A stretch of 64,000 bases of DNA from Endobugula sp965225895 (GTDB lineage Bacteria > Pseudomonadota > Gammaproteobacteria > Pseudomonadales > Cellvibrionaceae), in contig CBDDBR010000011.1 of NCBI GenBank assembly GCA_965225895.1, positions 1,860,001 through 1,924,000 of the forward strand, given 5' to 3'. A program made the translations under genes and the position numbers. The notes under the pieces were generated by a model, which did no database searches, had not been told where the DNA came from, and worked only from the letters and a program-made list of their open reading frames with translations. Below are positions 8,295-16,803 of the stretch, in pieces. Every line of letters begins with the position of its first letter. Position 1 is the stretch's first letter.

Positions 8295-10127
8295 CTACTT
8301 TAGTGACTGACTACCTACGGTAGATTCTACCGTAGAACGAAATACATGCTCTTCTTGCTGACGATCATCGCGTAGTTGCTGACGCCACTCGGCTAATTTA
8401 GCCACAATTGCTTTGGGTTTAAAAATTAAGGGGTTGGAATATTCATAGCCTTCTTTCGCTTCACGACCACGAACAATATCACGAGCACGATAAAACGCAT
8501 CAGAAAAACTCGTAGATTGCGGCAACGCATCTTTAAACAAAGCCTCACCAAAATACGTCATTGACGCTTGATCTCGACAACCAAAGGAAGTTTTATCGGC
8601 ATCAGCAGCGGCGATCACCATGGTATAGTCATCTTTAATTTGCGTAATAAAACCACCTGCATAACACGCCGATATCACAACCACTTTATGCTTAACGGGC
8701 AACGACTTTAATACTTTAGCCAAGGTAGGTGCCGATAAAGACTCTAATTGAAAACCTGATTGTGATAGCTGTAAGGTAAATTCACGCGAGCCATGAGAGG
8801 TAAGGTAAACAAATAAAATATCGTTTTCTTTATCCATTTTTTCTGCGGTTTTACGCAGTGTTTGCTCAATACTTGTCACTGTTGCTAATGGCTTTTTATC
8901 ATAGTCCCAAGAGCCATTAATTAAGCTGATAGATTTACCTGAGGTACCATAGTGCGCATCAAATTGACTTTGTATAAAATCGACTTCGCGACGAAACACA
9001 CCTTGCCTACCGTCACCCGCTACTCCCACAAAATACAAATCAATTTTGCTTTTATCATGATCAACTAATTGTGACCATGCATTTTCTAACTGCTCGGTTT
9101 GATGATACAACGCATATTCTACAAGCGTAGATGAAGGAATCGCCAAACGCGGCTGATCGGCTTCGATCAAACGACCGTATTGCCACTGCCCACGAAACTG
9201 CTTAATGCCATCCAATGTTTCAGCATAAGTCATTGTACCTTTACCATGCTGACGACCTTTCTCAAACTTCCCTTTATATTTGTCACCAAAAGCGGATATT
9301 AACGTACCCGAACCATGGTATCGCCCGTTCTCAAACTCACCCGTATAAACCGCCCCGCTTTCACTCACGTACTCGCCCTTGCCGTGATAGAAACCATCGA
9401 CAAAATCGCCGGTGTAAGTGCCACGGGAATCGCTATACATGCCTTTGCCGTGAAATTCCCAACCTTTAAATTCGCCCTCGTAGCGTCGCTCGCCGTTGAG
9501 CCAAATACCTTCGCCAGTAAACTGATCCTCAACAAATACACCACTATAAACAATCTTTTCTACGGTATCGCTATCTTGCATAGCTTGTTTGTTTGCATCA
9601 CTCAATAATTGCGTATAAACACCATCACCATGAAACATACCTTTAGCAAACGATCCAATATACACATCACCGTCTGAAGATATATATTCACCTTGTCCGT
9701 GGTATAAGCCCTCTTTAAACTCTCCTTTATAAATAGTGCCATCAGCCTGCTCTAATACACCCGAACCATGGGGCAAGGAAAAATCAACCTCACCCGTATA
9801 TTGATCGCCTGTATCGTAACTAATAATGCCCTCGCCCCGAGCAATGCCTAAATGAAAATCGCCTTGGTACAGAAATGTTGGCATATGTAGTATGCCGTCG
9901 CCATGAAACAGCCCGTCTTTAAATTCACCTTCGTAATAACTTTCATTCGGCCACGAGATACGCCCTTTTCCACCTAATACACCTTTACGCAACTCACCAT
10001 CATACAAACCGCCATCAGGGAGTGTGGCAATAGGCTCTGGTGTTTCATGATAGAAATGCTGCTTATACTCAACGACCAATGCGCCAAGAATAAAGCTACA
10101 ACTCACAATAAATGCGTATTTAACCAA
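8295..10127 (-). CDS. Membrane-anchored MORN-repeat protein with C-terminal C13 (legumain-like) peptidase domain
   Basis: About 610 residues. The N-terminus has one hydrophobic anchor (YAFIVSCSFILGALVVEY). It is followed by about twelve MORN units of the form Y-x-G-E-F-x-x-G-x-x-H-G-x-G, for example YKGEFKEGLYHGQG and YTGEFENGRYHGSG. The C-terminal 230 residues match the C13 family, with the catalytic His in YLTSHGSRE, the catalytic Cys in VVISACYAGGF, and DLYFVGVAGDGRQGVFRREV at the domain start. No ATG precedes the anchor. The frame is open to a TTG at 10238 inside sprT, but the TTG at 10127 follows AAGGA (11 bases) and a TATAAT at 10164-10169. It is probably anchored in the inner membrane facing the periplasm. 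Its substrates and role are unknown. Confidence 0.85.
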   Translation of the reverse strand: MVKYAFIVSCSFILGALVVEYKQHFYHETPEPIATLPDGGLYDGELRKGVLGGKGRISWPNESYYEGEFKDGLFHGDGILHMPTFLYQGDFHLGIARGEGIISYDTGDQYTGEVDFSLPHGSGVLEQADGTIYKGEFKEGLYHGQGEYISSDGDVYIGSFAKGMFHGDGVYTQLLSDANKQAMQDSDTVEKIVYSGVFVEDQFTGEGIWLNGERRYEGEFKGWEFHGKGMYSDSRGTYTGDFVDGFYHGKGEYVSESGAVYTGEFENGRYHGSGTLISAFGDKYKGKFEKGRQHGKGTMTYAETLDGIKQFRGQWQYGRLIEADQPRLAIPSSTLVEYALYHQTEQLENAWSQLVDHDKSKIDLYFVGVAGDGRQGVFRREVDFIQSQFDAHYGTSGKSISLINGSWDYDKKPLATVTSIEQTLRKTAEKMDKENDILFVYLTSHGSREFTLQLSQSGFQLESLSAPTLAKVLKSLPVKHKVVVISACYAGGFITQIKDDYTMVIAAADADKTSFGCRDQASMTYFGEALFKDALPQSTSFSDAFYRARDIVRGREAKEGYEYSNPLIFKPKAIVAKLAEWRQQLRDDRQQEEHVFRSTVESTVGSQSLK

Positions 10128-10194
10128 AACGACAGGTTTCCTTTTTGAATATTGAATAGGTCTATTATAGATATGATTGAAAGGAATTGGGCGT

Positions 10195-10812
10195 CTATTT
10201 TTGCGAATCAAGACCACTGGGCGTAGCAGGCGACACAAACGCTAGCTCACCACAACAATCGCGACAACGGTAGGACTGTATACCTTGCTGAATTTTACGG
10301 TGTCGATGCACGGTTAACAGTACATCGCGACACTGACATTGATACGTATAATGACGTACCTGACGCACTGGAATACCTTTCAAATCATAGGCTGCCCTCA
10401 CCAATGGTTCGGCACCAAAATCAATCATCACCTGCTTCCACTCCGCACCGTGCGGGCGCGTGTTACGAATGCCATGCAAGCAATCTACAACATAATGCGC
10501 TACTTCATGAGGAATCGTGTTATTCCAACTATCATCGGGATATTTAGCAAATAACCATGGATTAAAACGAATCACGCGCTGCACCACGTCTGCTGACTGT
10601 CGCCCCATCCAATTTCGACGCGAATTGAGCGACATCTTTACCTTGTACATACCCGCCGCTTTACCTTTAAGGTTAAAGAGCACATGAATCACTGGAAAAA
10701 CACGCTGATAGCGTAATTCCGCTTGCTTTAGATAGCGCGTGACTTCTTGGCAAACACGCTGCTGCATATCTGCGGATATAGGCTCAATGGCCGTAGTTGG
10801 TGGTATCGTCAT
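10195..10812 (-). CDS. sprT: SprT-family zinc metallopeptidase-like protein
   Basis: A 205-residue SprT/SprT-like protein. It has the zinc-binding helix HEVAHYVVDCLHG (HExxH with a catalytic Glu), the upstream segment RVIRFNPWLF, and a C-terminal zinc ribbon with two Cys-x-Cys or Cys-x-x-Cys pairs (YQCQCRD and YRCRDCC). SprT-like domains in eukaryotic SPRTN degrade DNA-protein crosslinks; the bacterial role is poorly known. Its ATG overlaps the stop of the upstream alkyltransferase-like gene by four bases (ATGA), so the two are probably translationally coupled, which hints at a shared DNA-repair role. Confidence 0.93.
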   Translation of the reverse strand: MTIPPTTAIEPISADMQQRVCQEVTRYLKQAELRYQRVFPVIHVLFNLKGKAAGMYKVKMSLNSRRNWMGRQSADVVQRVIRFNPWLFAKYPDDSWNNTIPHEVAHYVVDCLHGIRNTRPHGAEWKQVMIDFGAEPLVRAAYDLKGIPVRQVRHYTYQCQCRDVLLTVHRHRKIQQGIQSYRCRDCCGELAFVSPATPSGLDSQK

Positions 10813-11102
10813 ATAAAATAGTGCTTAGGGATGCGGCCTGATTTGGTAAAACAAACACCTTCCGCTTCTAAAAGCTCTCGCTGGATAGAGGCACCAGCAT
10901 AATCGGCCAATTTACCTTGCGCGTTCACAATACGATACCATGGCAAATGCGAGCCATCAGGCAAATGCCGCAATAATCGACAACTTTGACGCGCGTTACT
11001 TAACTCGGCCATTTTGGCCAATTGTCCGTAGCTACACACACACCCTTTGGGTATTTGTGACAGCACCAAACAAAAGCGCTCTAATTGTTCACCCACACTC
11101 AC
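10809..11102 (-). CDS. Alkyltransferase-like protein (Atl, MGMT fold)
   Basis: A 97-residue protein with the DNA-binding domain of O6-methylguanine methyltransferases: IPKGCVCSYGQLAKMA and LRHLPDGSHLPWYRIVNAQGK. The catalytic PCHR of true methyltransferases is replaced by PWYR, so the acceptor cysteine is missing. This is the hallmark of Atl proteins (E. coli YbaZ type), which bind O6-alkylguanine lesions and hand them to nucleotide excision repair. It overlaps sprT by four bases. Confidence 0.93.
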   Translation of the reverse strand: MSVGEQLERFCLVLSQIPKGCVCSYGQLAKMAELSNARQSCRLLRHLPDGSHLPWYRIVNAQGKLADYAGASIQRELLEAEGVCFTKSGRIPKHYFI

Positions 11103-11128
11103 ATTTCCCCATAGTCATTCGCGTAGTT

Positions 11129-11722
11129 TCACGCAACACGACGTTTTTGGTAAAAAGAAAAATATATTCTCACCAATAAAAACACCAATAATATTAGCGC
11201 GTACAAAGCAGGCAATAATACATCGGCTTTTACTAACCACCAATAATGCACTACCGCTAATATCGCAACAATATACACCGTACGATGTAGCGGCACCCAA
11301 TATTTGCCCATTTTTCGCTGCAACGCTGGCAATGACGTTATCGCCAATGGCAGCATGCCTACAAAAGCAATAAAGCCCACGGTAATATATGGTCGCTCAA
11401 AAATATCTTCAATAATGGAGGCAATATCAAAAAAATGATCAAAGACCAAAAAAATACTGATATGCGCCAGCACGTATACAAAGCTGATCACACCCAATAA
11501 ACGACGAAAACGAATAAGACGATTCCAACCAAACATTCGACGCAACGGGGTAATCGCCAATGTGACTAACAGCAAACGCAAGCCCCACTCCCCTGTCTCA
11601 TGGGTGAGTGTTTCTACGGGGTTTGCCCCCAAACCGTTATTCAATAAGGCTATCACAAGATAACTGAAGTGCGCGCCACACAAAAGGATGAGAGCCGCTT
11701 TAATCAAGGTGGTGTTAAACAT
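11129..11722 (-). CDS. msrQ: Heme-binding subunit of periplasmic methionine sulfoxide reductase
   Basis: A 197-residue integral membrane protein of the ferric-reductase-like (YedZ/MsrQ) family with about six hydrophobic segments. The first helices contain HETGEWGLRLLLVTLAITPLRR and RRLLGVISFVYVLAHISIF, where histidines would ligate heme. It passes electrons from the respiratory chain to MsrP. It lies two bases downstream of msrP on the same strand, an obligate-partner arrangement. The start at 11722 begins MFNTTLIKAALILLCG and places the first helix correctly. Confidence 0.95.
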   Translation of the reverse strand: MFNTTLIKAALILLCGAHFSYLVIALLNNGLGANPVETLTHETGEWGLRLLLVTLAITPLRRMFGWNRLIRFRRLLGVISFVYVLAHISIFLVFDHFFDIASIIEDIFERPYITVGFIAFVGMLPLAITSLPALQRKMGKYWVPLHRTVYIVAILAVVHYWWLVKADVLLPALYALILLVFLLVRIYFSFYQKRRVA

Positions 11723-11724
11723 TA

Positions 11725-12693
11725 TTAATAATACTTTTTAAGATCCATCCCTTGATATAAGCTCGCCACCTGGTCAGCATAGCCATTAAATATCTCGGTT
11801 TTTTTCTTAAATAATTCACCCACTACACGCTCTTTCTTTTGACTCCAACGCGGATGGCTCACATCTGGATTTACATTCGAGTAAAAACCATATTCATTAG
11901 GCCCCGCCATATTCCAACTGGTTTCTGGTTGCGTTTCAGTAAAGCTAATTTTAACAATCGATTTAATACTTTTAAATCCGTATTTCCAAGGTACTACTAA
12001 GCGCAGAGGTGCGCCATTTTGATTGGGTAATGGCTTGCCATATAAACCCGTTGCCATCAAAGTAAGCGGATGCATTGCCTCATCCATGCGTAATCCTTCT
12101 CGGTAAGGCCAGTCTAGCGCTTTACGACGCTGCCCTGGCAAGGGGTTTTCTTCATCATATAGGGTTTCAAACGCCACATACTTCGCCTTAGAATTAGGTT
12201 CAAAACGCTTTAATAGATCACCCAGTGGAAACCCCACCCACGGGATCACCATTGACCATGCCTCAACACAGCGAAAACGGTATATGCGTTCTTCATAATC
12301 GTGAGGCTTTAAAATGTCTTCTAAATTATAGATACCCGGTTTACCACACTCACCTGCAATTTCTACCTGCCAAGGATCCGTTTTTAATAAACTGGCGTTA
12401 TGTGCAGGATCACCTTTGCCATACCCTAGCTCATAGAAATTATTGTACGTCATAATTTGAGATAAACTATGGGGGGTTAATTTATCAGGATTTGCTCCTT
12501 TCTTAAGCTGTATGAATTTATCACTCAGCGCAGAGGCAGACGAGTAAGCCAATTGTGGTAAATATGCCGCTAATGATAGTGCCATACTCGACCGAATAAA
12601 TTGCCTTCGCTGCTGAAATAAACCTTCATCGGTCACATCATTCTCACTCACAGAGGTTGTTATACCTGAGCGACCTAAGGGAAATTCTTTCAT
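11725..12693 (-). CDS. msrP: Periplasmic methionine sulfoxide reductase, molybdopterin catalytic subunit
   Basis: A 322-residue sulfite-oxidase-fold molybdoenzyme that reduces methionine sulfoxide in envelope proteins. The N-terminus has a twin-arginine signal (RRQFIRSSMALSLAAYLPQLAYS), as expected for export with folded cofactor. Diagnostic segments are YNNFYELG, WQVEIAGECGKPG, RFRCVEAWSMVIPWVGFPL (the cysteine ligand of molybdenum) and PLRLVVPWKYGFKSIKSI. It is followed after two bases by msrQ, its membrane heme partner. The promoter should lie in the 329-base gap shared with the divergent malic enzyme gene. Confidence 0.97.
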   Translation of the reverse strand: MKEFPLGRSGITTSVSENDVTDEGLFQQRRQFIRSSMALSLAAYLPQLAYSSASALSDKFIQLKKGANPDKLTPHSLSQIMTYNNFYELGYGKGDPAHNASLLKTDPWQVEIAGECGKPGIYNLEDILKPHDYEERIYRFRCVEAWSMVIPWVGFPLGDLLKRFEPNSKAKYVAFETLYDEENPLPGQRRKALDWPYREGLRMDEAMHPLTLMATGLYGKPLPNQNGAPLRLVVPWKYGFKSIKSIVKISFTETQPETSWNMAGPNEYGFYSNVNPDVSHPRWSQKKERVVGELFKKKTEIFNGYADQVASLYQGMDLKKYY

Positions 12694-13022
12694 ACTTGCC
12701 TCGTTATATTCATTTATCGATCTGATAATGCATATAGACGTTCGCTTATACGGTTAGTTCATAGTAAGTGAGCACTTGGGGATATTTAACATGCGTTAAA
12801 AATAACGTACAATGTCGCACCCTGCATTTATGGCGCTTTAGCTGCTTATTATTTGAACATAGCAACATAAATCTATGGCATTGAGAAAATAACCTACATT
12901 TGTCATCTATACTCATATAGCTACATTGTTATTGCTTTACTCGTGTTACGTTAAGCAATATGTTGGAAATCACTCATTTCTTCAGATAACTGACTTATAT
13001 TAATACGACAGAAACAACCCTT
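12694..13022. other. Divergent intergenic region msrP / malic enzyme
   Basis: 329 bases without a gene. It must carry promoters for both flanking genes. The best plus-strand match I see is TTTAAC, 17 bases, TACAAT (12785-12813), with a poor -35 box. No hairpin, repeat or small ORF with a ribosome-binding site stood out. Confidence 0.4.
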
Positions 13023-14705
13023 ATGAACGAAAAGTCTCTTTATATCCAATACGCAGGCTCCATTTTATTAGAAACGCCTTTGCTGAATAAAGGTAGTGCA
13101 TTTACCAAAGAAGAAAGAAAAAGCTTTAATTTAACAGGGCTTTTACCCGATAACATCGAAACTATCGAAGAGCAAACTGCGCGCGCGCATCAACAATTAA
13201 ATGCCTTTAAGACAAATATCGATAAGCATACATACCTTCGTTATATTCAAGACACCAATGAAACGCTGTACTACCGCCTGGTTACCGAAAATTTAGACGA
13301 GGTGATGCCACTGATTTATACACCAACAGTGGGTGAAGCATGCCAACAGTTTTCGCATATTTATCGTCGCCACCGTGGTTTATTTGTGTCATATAGCGAT
13401 CGCAACAATATCGACGATATTTTACACAACGCAGCAAAACGCAAAATTAAAGTGATTGTAGTGACCGATGGGGAGCGCATATTAGGCTTAGGGGATTTAG
13501 GCATTGGAGGCATGGGCATCCCTATTGGGAAACTCGCATTGTATTCTGCCTGTGGTGGTATCAGCCCCGCCTACACACTGCCTATCACACTCGATGTAGG
13601 CACCAATAACCAAGCGTTAATTGAAGACCCTATGTATATGGGTGCCAAGCATGAACGTATTCACGGTGAAGCATACGATAACTTCTTCCAGCAATTTATG
13701 GATGCTGTGCAAAAACGCTGGCCCGATGCATTGATTCAATTTGAAGATTTTGCAGGCCATAACGCCAATCGCCTATTGGATAAATATCGCAATCAAGTAT
13801 GTAGCTTTAATGATGATATTCAGGGTACAGCAGCTGTGACAGTAGGAACCTTACTGGCGGCTTGTAAAGCAAAAGGCGAACAATTAAAAGATCAAATCGT
13901 TACCTTTTGTGGTGCTGGCGCCGCAGGTTGTGGTATTGCTGAACAGATTGTTGCACAAATGGTATCTGAAGGCTTAAGTGATCAAACAGCTCGCAGCCGT
14001 ATCTTTATGATTAACAGCCGCGGTTTAGTAGTTGGCAGTATGACCGGACTAAAAGACTTTCAATTACGCCTCTGCCAATCCGACGAGCGTTTATCCGAGT
14101 GGGACATTACGACAACAACGGCAACACTCGCAGAAACGGTCAAACACTCGAAATCTACGGTTATTGTCGGCGTATCAACCGTGTCGGGCTTATTTACACA
14201 AGAAATTATTGAGCAAATGCAAAGCAATACAGCTAAGCCAATTATTTTGCCGTTATCAAACCCAACATCTAAAGTAGAGGCATTGCCTGAAGACATTATT
14301 AAATGGACTAATGGTAATGCGATTGTTGCAACAGGTAGCCCATTTGACCCCGTTGAATTCAATGGCAAAACGTACAATATATCTCAGTGTAACAACAGTT
14401 ATATTTTTCCAGGTATAGGACTAGGCGTAGTGGCAAGTAAAGCGAAACGCGTGACTGACAATATGTTAATGGCATCGAGCTACGCATTAGCGGAGTATTC
14501 TAGTGTACATAATTCATCATCAGAAGAATTACTGCCCGACCTTAACGATATTCGCAATGTGAGTAAGTACATCGCCAAAATGGTGTATAAACAAGCGATT
14601 GCCGATGGCGTTACATCCGAAGCCAGTGACGAAGAAATTGATACAGCTATTGAACATAATTTTTGGGCACCCGCTTACCGCCCTTATAAACGCAATGCCT
14701 TTTAG
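13023..14705 (+). CDS. maeA: NAD-dependent malic enzyme
   Basis: Oxidatively decarboxylates malate to pyruvate, linking the TCA cycle to pyruvate. The 560-residue length fits the large SfcA-type family (about 565), not the two-domain MaeB type. Motifs in order: VMPLIYTPTVGEACQQFS, VTDGERILGLGDLGIGGMGIPIGKL (malic enzyme signature), FEDFAGHNANRLLDKYR, CSFNDDIQGTAAVTVG (metal site), TFCGAGAAGCGIAEQ (dinucleotide loop) and LPLSNPTSKVEA. It is monocistronic: a promoter region lies upstream and a strong terminator immediately downstream. Confidence 0.96.
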   Translation: MNEKSLYIQYAGSILLETPLLNKGSAFTKEERKSFNLTGLLPDNIETIEEQTARAHQQLNAFKTNIDKHTYLRYIQDTNETLYYRLVTENLDEVMPLIYTPTVGEACQQFSHIYRRHRGLFVSYSDRNNIDDILHNAAKRKIKVIVVTDGERILGLGDLGIGGMGIPIGKLALYSACGGISPAYTLPITLDVGTNNQALIEDPMYMGAKHERIHGEAYDNFFQQFMDAVQKRWPDALIQFEDFAGHNANRLLDKYRNQVCSFNDDIQGTAAVTVGTLLAACKAKGEQLKDQIVTFCGAGAAGCGIAEQIVAQMVSEGLSDQTARSRIFMINSRGLVVGSMTGLKDFQLRLCQSDERLSEWDITTTTATLAETVKHSKSTVIVGVSTVSGLFTQEIIEQMQSNTAKPIILPLSNPTSKVEALPEDIIKWTNGNAIVATGSPFDPVEFNGKTYNISQCNNSYIFPGIGLGVVASKAKRVTDNMLMASSYALAEYSSVHNSSSEELLPDLNDIRNVSKYIAKMVYKQAIADGVTSEASDEEIDTAIEHNFWAPAYRPYKRNAF

Positions 14706-14722
14706 TCATTTGCCAGTAAAAG

Positions 14723-14749
14723 AGCGAGGCTAATGACCTCGCTTTTTTT
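14723..14749 (+). terminator. Intrinsic terminator after maeA
   Basis: Perfect 7-bp stem AGCGAGG/CCTCGCT with a 7-base loop, running directly into a T tract, 18 bases after the malic enzyme stop. Confidence 0.9.
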
Positions 14750-14775
14750 ATGGGCGCAATAATCACAACATCACT

Positions 14776-15564
14776 ATGAACCACACACTTTCGGAAAGTA
14801 CATTACTACGCTTTGGCGGTATTACTCGCCTATATGGCACTCAGGGACTCATCACCCTACAACATAGCCATGTACTTATTGTAGGCATTGGTGGCGTGGG
14901 GTCTTGGGCAGCAGAGGCGTTAGCTCGCTCGGGTATTGGCAGTATTACATTATTAGATCTCGATGATTTATGTATCAGTAATATCAATCGTCAAATACAT
15001 GCCACCCAAGCCACTATTGGTCTTTCAAAAATCGACACAATGGCGCAGCGCCTCAAAGAAATTAATCCTGACATTACCGTACATAGTATTCATGATTTTT
15101 TAGATCACGATAATATCGAGGAATATATCACCGCTGATTACTCACTTGTAATCGATGCCATTGATGCTGTCATGGTAAAAACAAAACTCATTGCCTTTTG
15201 TCGACGCAAACGCATCCCCATTATCACCGTTGGCTCTGCTGGCGGGAAAAAAGATCCACAAAAAATTACCAGTAGTGATCTTAGCAAAACAAAAAATGAC
15301 CCTTTGCTATCAAAAGTACGTAATAATTTACGCCGACTGTATCGCTTTAGTCGCAGCCCTAAACAATCATTTTCTGTACGCGCTATTTACTCATTAGAAC
15401 AAATGACTTATCCAGATAACCAAGGCGAAGTCTGCCAGTCTAAACAATTTTTAGACGAAGGCGCCAAACTCGATTGCAGCCAAGGCTTTGGCGCAGCCAC
15501 AATGGTCACCGCCACGTTTGCTTTTGTCGCCGTCAGCGAAGCTATCAAAAAATTACTTAAATGA
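14776..15564 (+). CDS. tcdA: tRNA threonylcarbamoyladenosine dehydratase
   Basis: An E1-like ATP-dependent enzyme that cyclises t6A at position 37 of tRNAs to ct6A. The 262-residue protein has RFGGITRLYG at the N-terminus, the nucleotide loop VLIVGIGGVGSWAAEALARSGIG, LDLDDLCISNINRQ (adenylation site), VIDAIDAVMVKTKLI and GSAGGKKDP. In many proteobacteria it works with the cysteine desulfurase CsdA and CsdE; a class V aminotransferase lies at the left edge of this window. TsaD, which makes the t6A precursor, is encoded at 31.8 kb. It overlaps the next gene by four bases. Confidence 0.95.
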   Translation: MNHTLSESTLLRFGGITRLYGTQGLITLQHSHVLIVGIGGVGSWAAEALARSGIGSITLLDLDDLCISNINRQIHATQATIGLSKIDTMAQRLKEINPDITVHSIHDFLDHDNIEEYITADYSLVIDAIDAVMVKTKLIAFCRRKRIPIITVGSAGGKKDPQKITSSDLSKTKNDPLLSKVRNNLRRLYRFSRSPKQSFSVRAIYSLEQMTYPDNQGEVCQSKQFLDEGAKLDCSQGFGAATMVTATFAFVAVSEAIKKLLK

Positions 15565-16421
15565 AATCATCAAGCGCATTTTTTACGTTATACACATCCA
15601 TTCTGTTACTCAGTTTAAACGGCTTATTCTCCAATGGATTACCCGTAGATACCGTTACGATGACAAGTATTCGCAGCCTCTTTGCTGCTATGACATTAAT
15701 CATATTTATTATTATCATTAACAGCCGTATCGCACTACCCAATATAAAAACCACGTTCATCGTCTACGGCCTTGGGATATTAATGGGGATACATTGGCTC
15801 ACTTATTTTTACTCTATGCGCACCGCCTCTGTTGCCATCGGTATGTTAACGCTATACACCTACCCGATGATGACTATTTTTATCGAGCCATTATTTACCA
15901 AAAAGAAAATCGCTAAAATAGATATTTTGATGGGTGGTATTGTTTTTATTGGGCTCATTATTATCGTTAGTGATCACCTAAGCACCCCCAACAGCCCTAT
16001 TTTTATAGGCGCCCTATGCGGCATTATTTCTGCATTGGCTTTCGCATTAAGAAATACACTACAAAAATACCATTGCCCTTCCATTGCCAGTGAAACACTT
16101 ATGCTTCATCAGGTCATTATTATAGGCGTCGTATTACTTGGCTTTATTGATGTAAATACATTAACGGCACTGCATAGCGAGCATTGGTTTTATTTGATAC
16201 TACTGGGGGTTTTTACAACGGCCTTAGCACATACCTTACTGGTGAAAAGCTATAAACATTTTGCGGCTAAAACCGTCGCTATGGTCAGCTGTTTACAACC
16301 CGTATTCGGTAGTTTTTTTGCTTGGTGGGTACTCAATGAGTCTCTTACTATGAATACCATAATTGGTGGAAGTATTATTTTAAGTGTGGCTATTTATGAA
16401 TCTGCTAAAGCGTCTACTTAA
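15561..16421 (+). CDS. EamA-family (DMT superfamily) transporter
   Basis: A 286-residue inner-membrane protein with about ten hydrophobic helices in two homologous EamA halves, for example RSLFAAMTLIIFIIIINSR and GALCGIISALAFALRNTLQ, ending in the second-half QPVFGSFFAWWVLNE motif. DMT proteins export metabolites or drugs; the substrate here cannot be told. Its ATG overlaps the tcdA stop by four bases, so translation is probably coupled. Confidence 0.88.
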   Translation: MKSSSAFFTLYTSILLLSLNGLFSNGLPVDTVTMTSIRSLFAAMTLIIFIIIINSRIALPNIKTTFIVYGLGILMGIHWLTYFYSMRTASVAIGMLTLYTYPMMTIFIEPLFTKKKIAKIDILMGGIVFIGLIIIVSDHLSTPNSPIFIGALCGIISALAFALRNTLQKYHCPSIASETLMLHQVIIIGVVLLGFIDVNTLTALHSEHWFYLILLGVFTTALAHTLLVKSYKHFAAKTVAMVSCLQPVFGSFFAWWVLNESLTMNTIIGGSIILSVAIYESAKAST

Positions 16422-16440
16422 TCTTCAAAAACATAACCGT

Positions 16441-16803
16441 ATGCTCAATTACAGCATATTTATCACATATGCTGTGGGCGTCACCGCGTTATCATTAAGC
16501 CCTCACGTACATGTATCGATGGCCGTGAGCTTTCAAGATAAAATCCATCACATATTGGCCTATGCTATTTTCACTCTACTAGCTTGGCGTATTGCCGCCA
16601 CACAAGCGCACGTTTGGTACCTTGCTGGCGGTATTGCTTTTTATAGTGCGGTGATTGAAGTGCTGCAACATTTTACTGGCCGCACCATGTCGCTACTTGA
16701 TATTGTCGCAAATATTATAGGTATCGCCTGTGTGCTGTGGCTTACTCCCCGACAATCATCGACCACAAACGAGACATCGTTTGCTCATCTCGATGACGAT
16801 TAA
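16441..16803 (+). CDS. VanZ-family small membrane protein
   Basis: About 120 residues with four hydrophobic segments and the VanZ-like pattern: SLSPHVHVSMAVSFQDKIHHILAYAIFTLLAWR near the N-terminus and HFTGRTMSLLDIVANIIG before the last helix. VanZ homologues are widespread membrane proteins of unclear function; the name comes from a teicoplanin-resistance gene. The start is uncertain: in-frame ATGs at 16396 and 16384 would overlap the transporter gene, and none has a good ribosome-binding site. The last 62 bases overlap the convergent gene on the other strand. Confidence 0.75.
   Translation: MLNYSIFITYAVGVTALSLSPHVHVSMAVSFQDKIHHILAYAIFTLLAWRIAATQAHVWYLAGGIAFYSAVIEVLQHFTGRTMSLLDIVANIIGIACVLWLTPRQSSTTNETSFAHLDDD

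Noticed and set aside
11047..11373. 108-codon plus-strand frame opposite the Atl and msrQ genes
   Set aside because: It spans the junction of two real minus-strand genes and has no signal or domain of its own.
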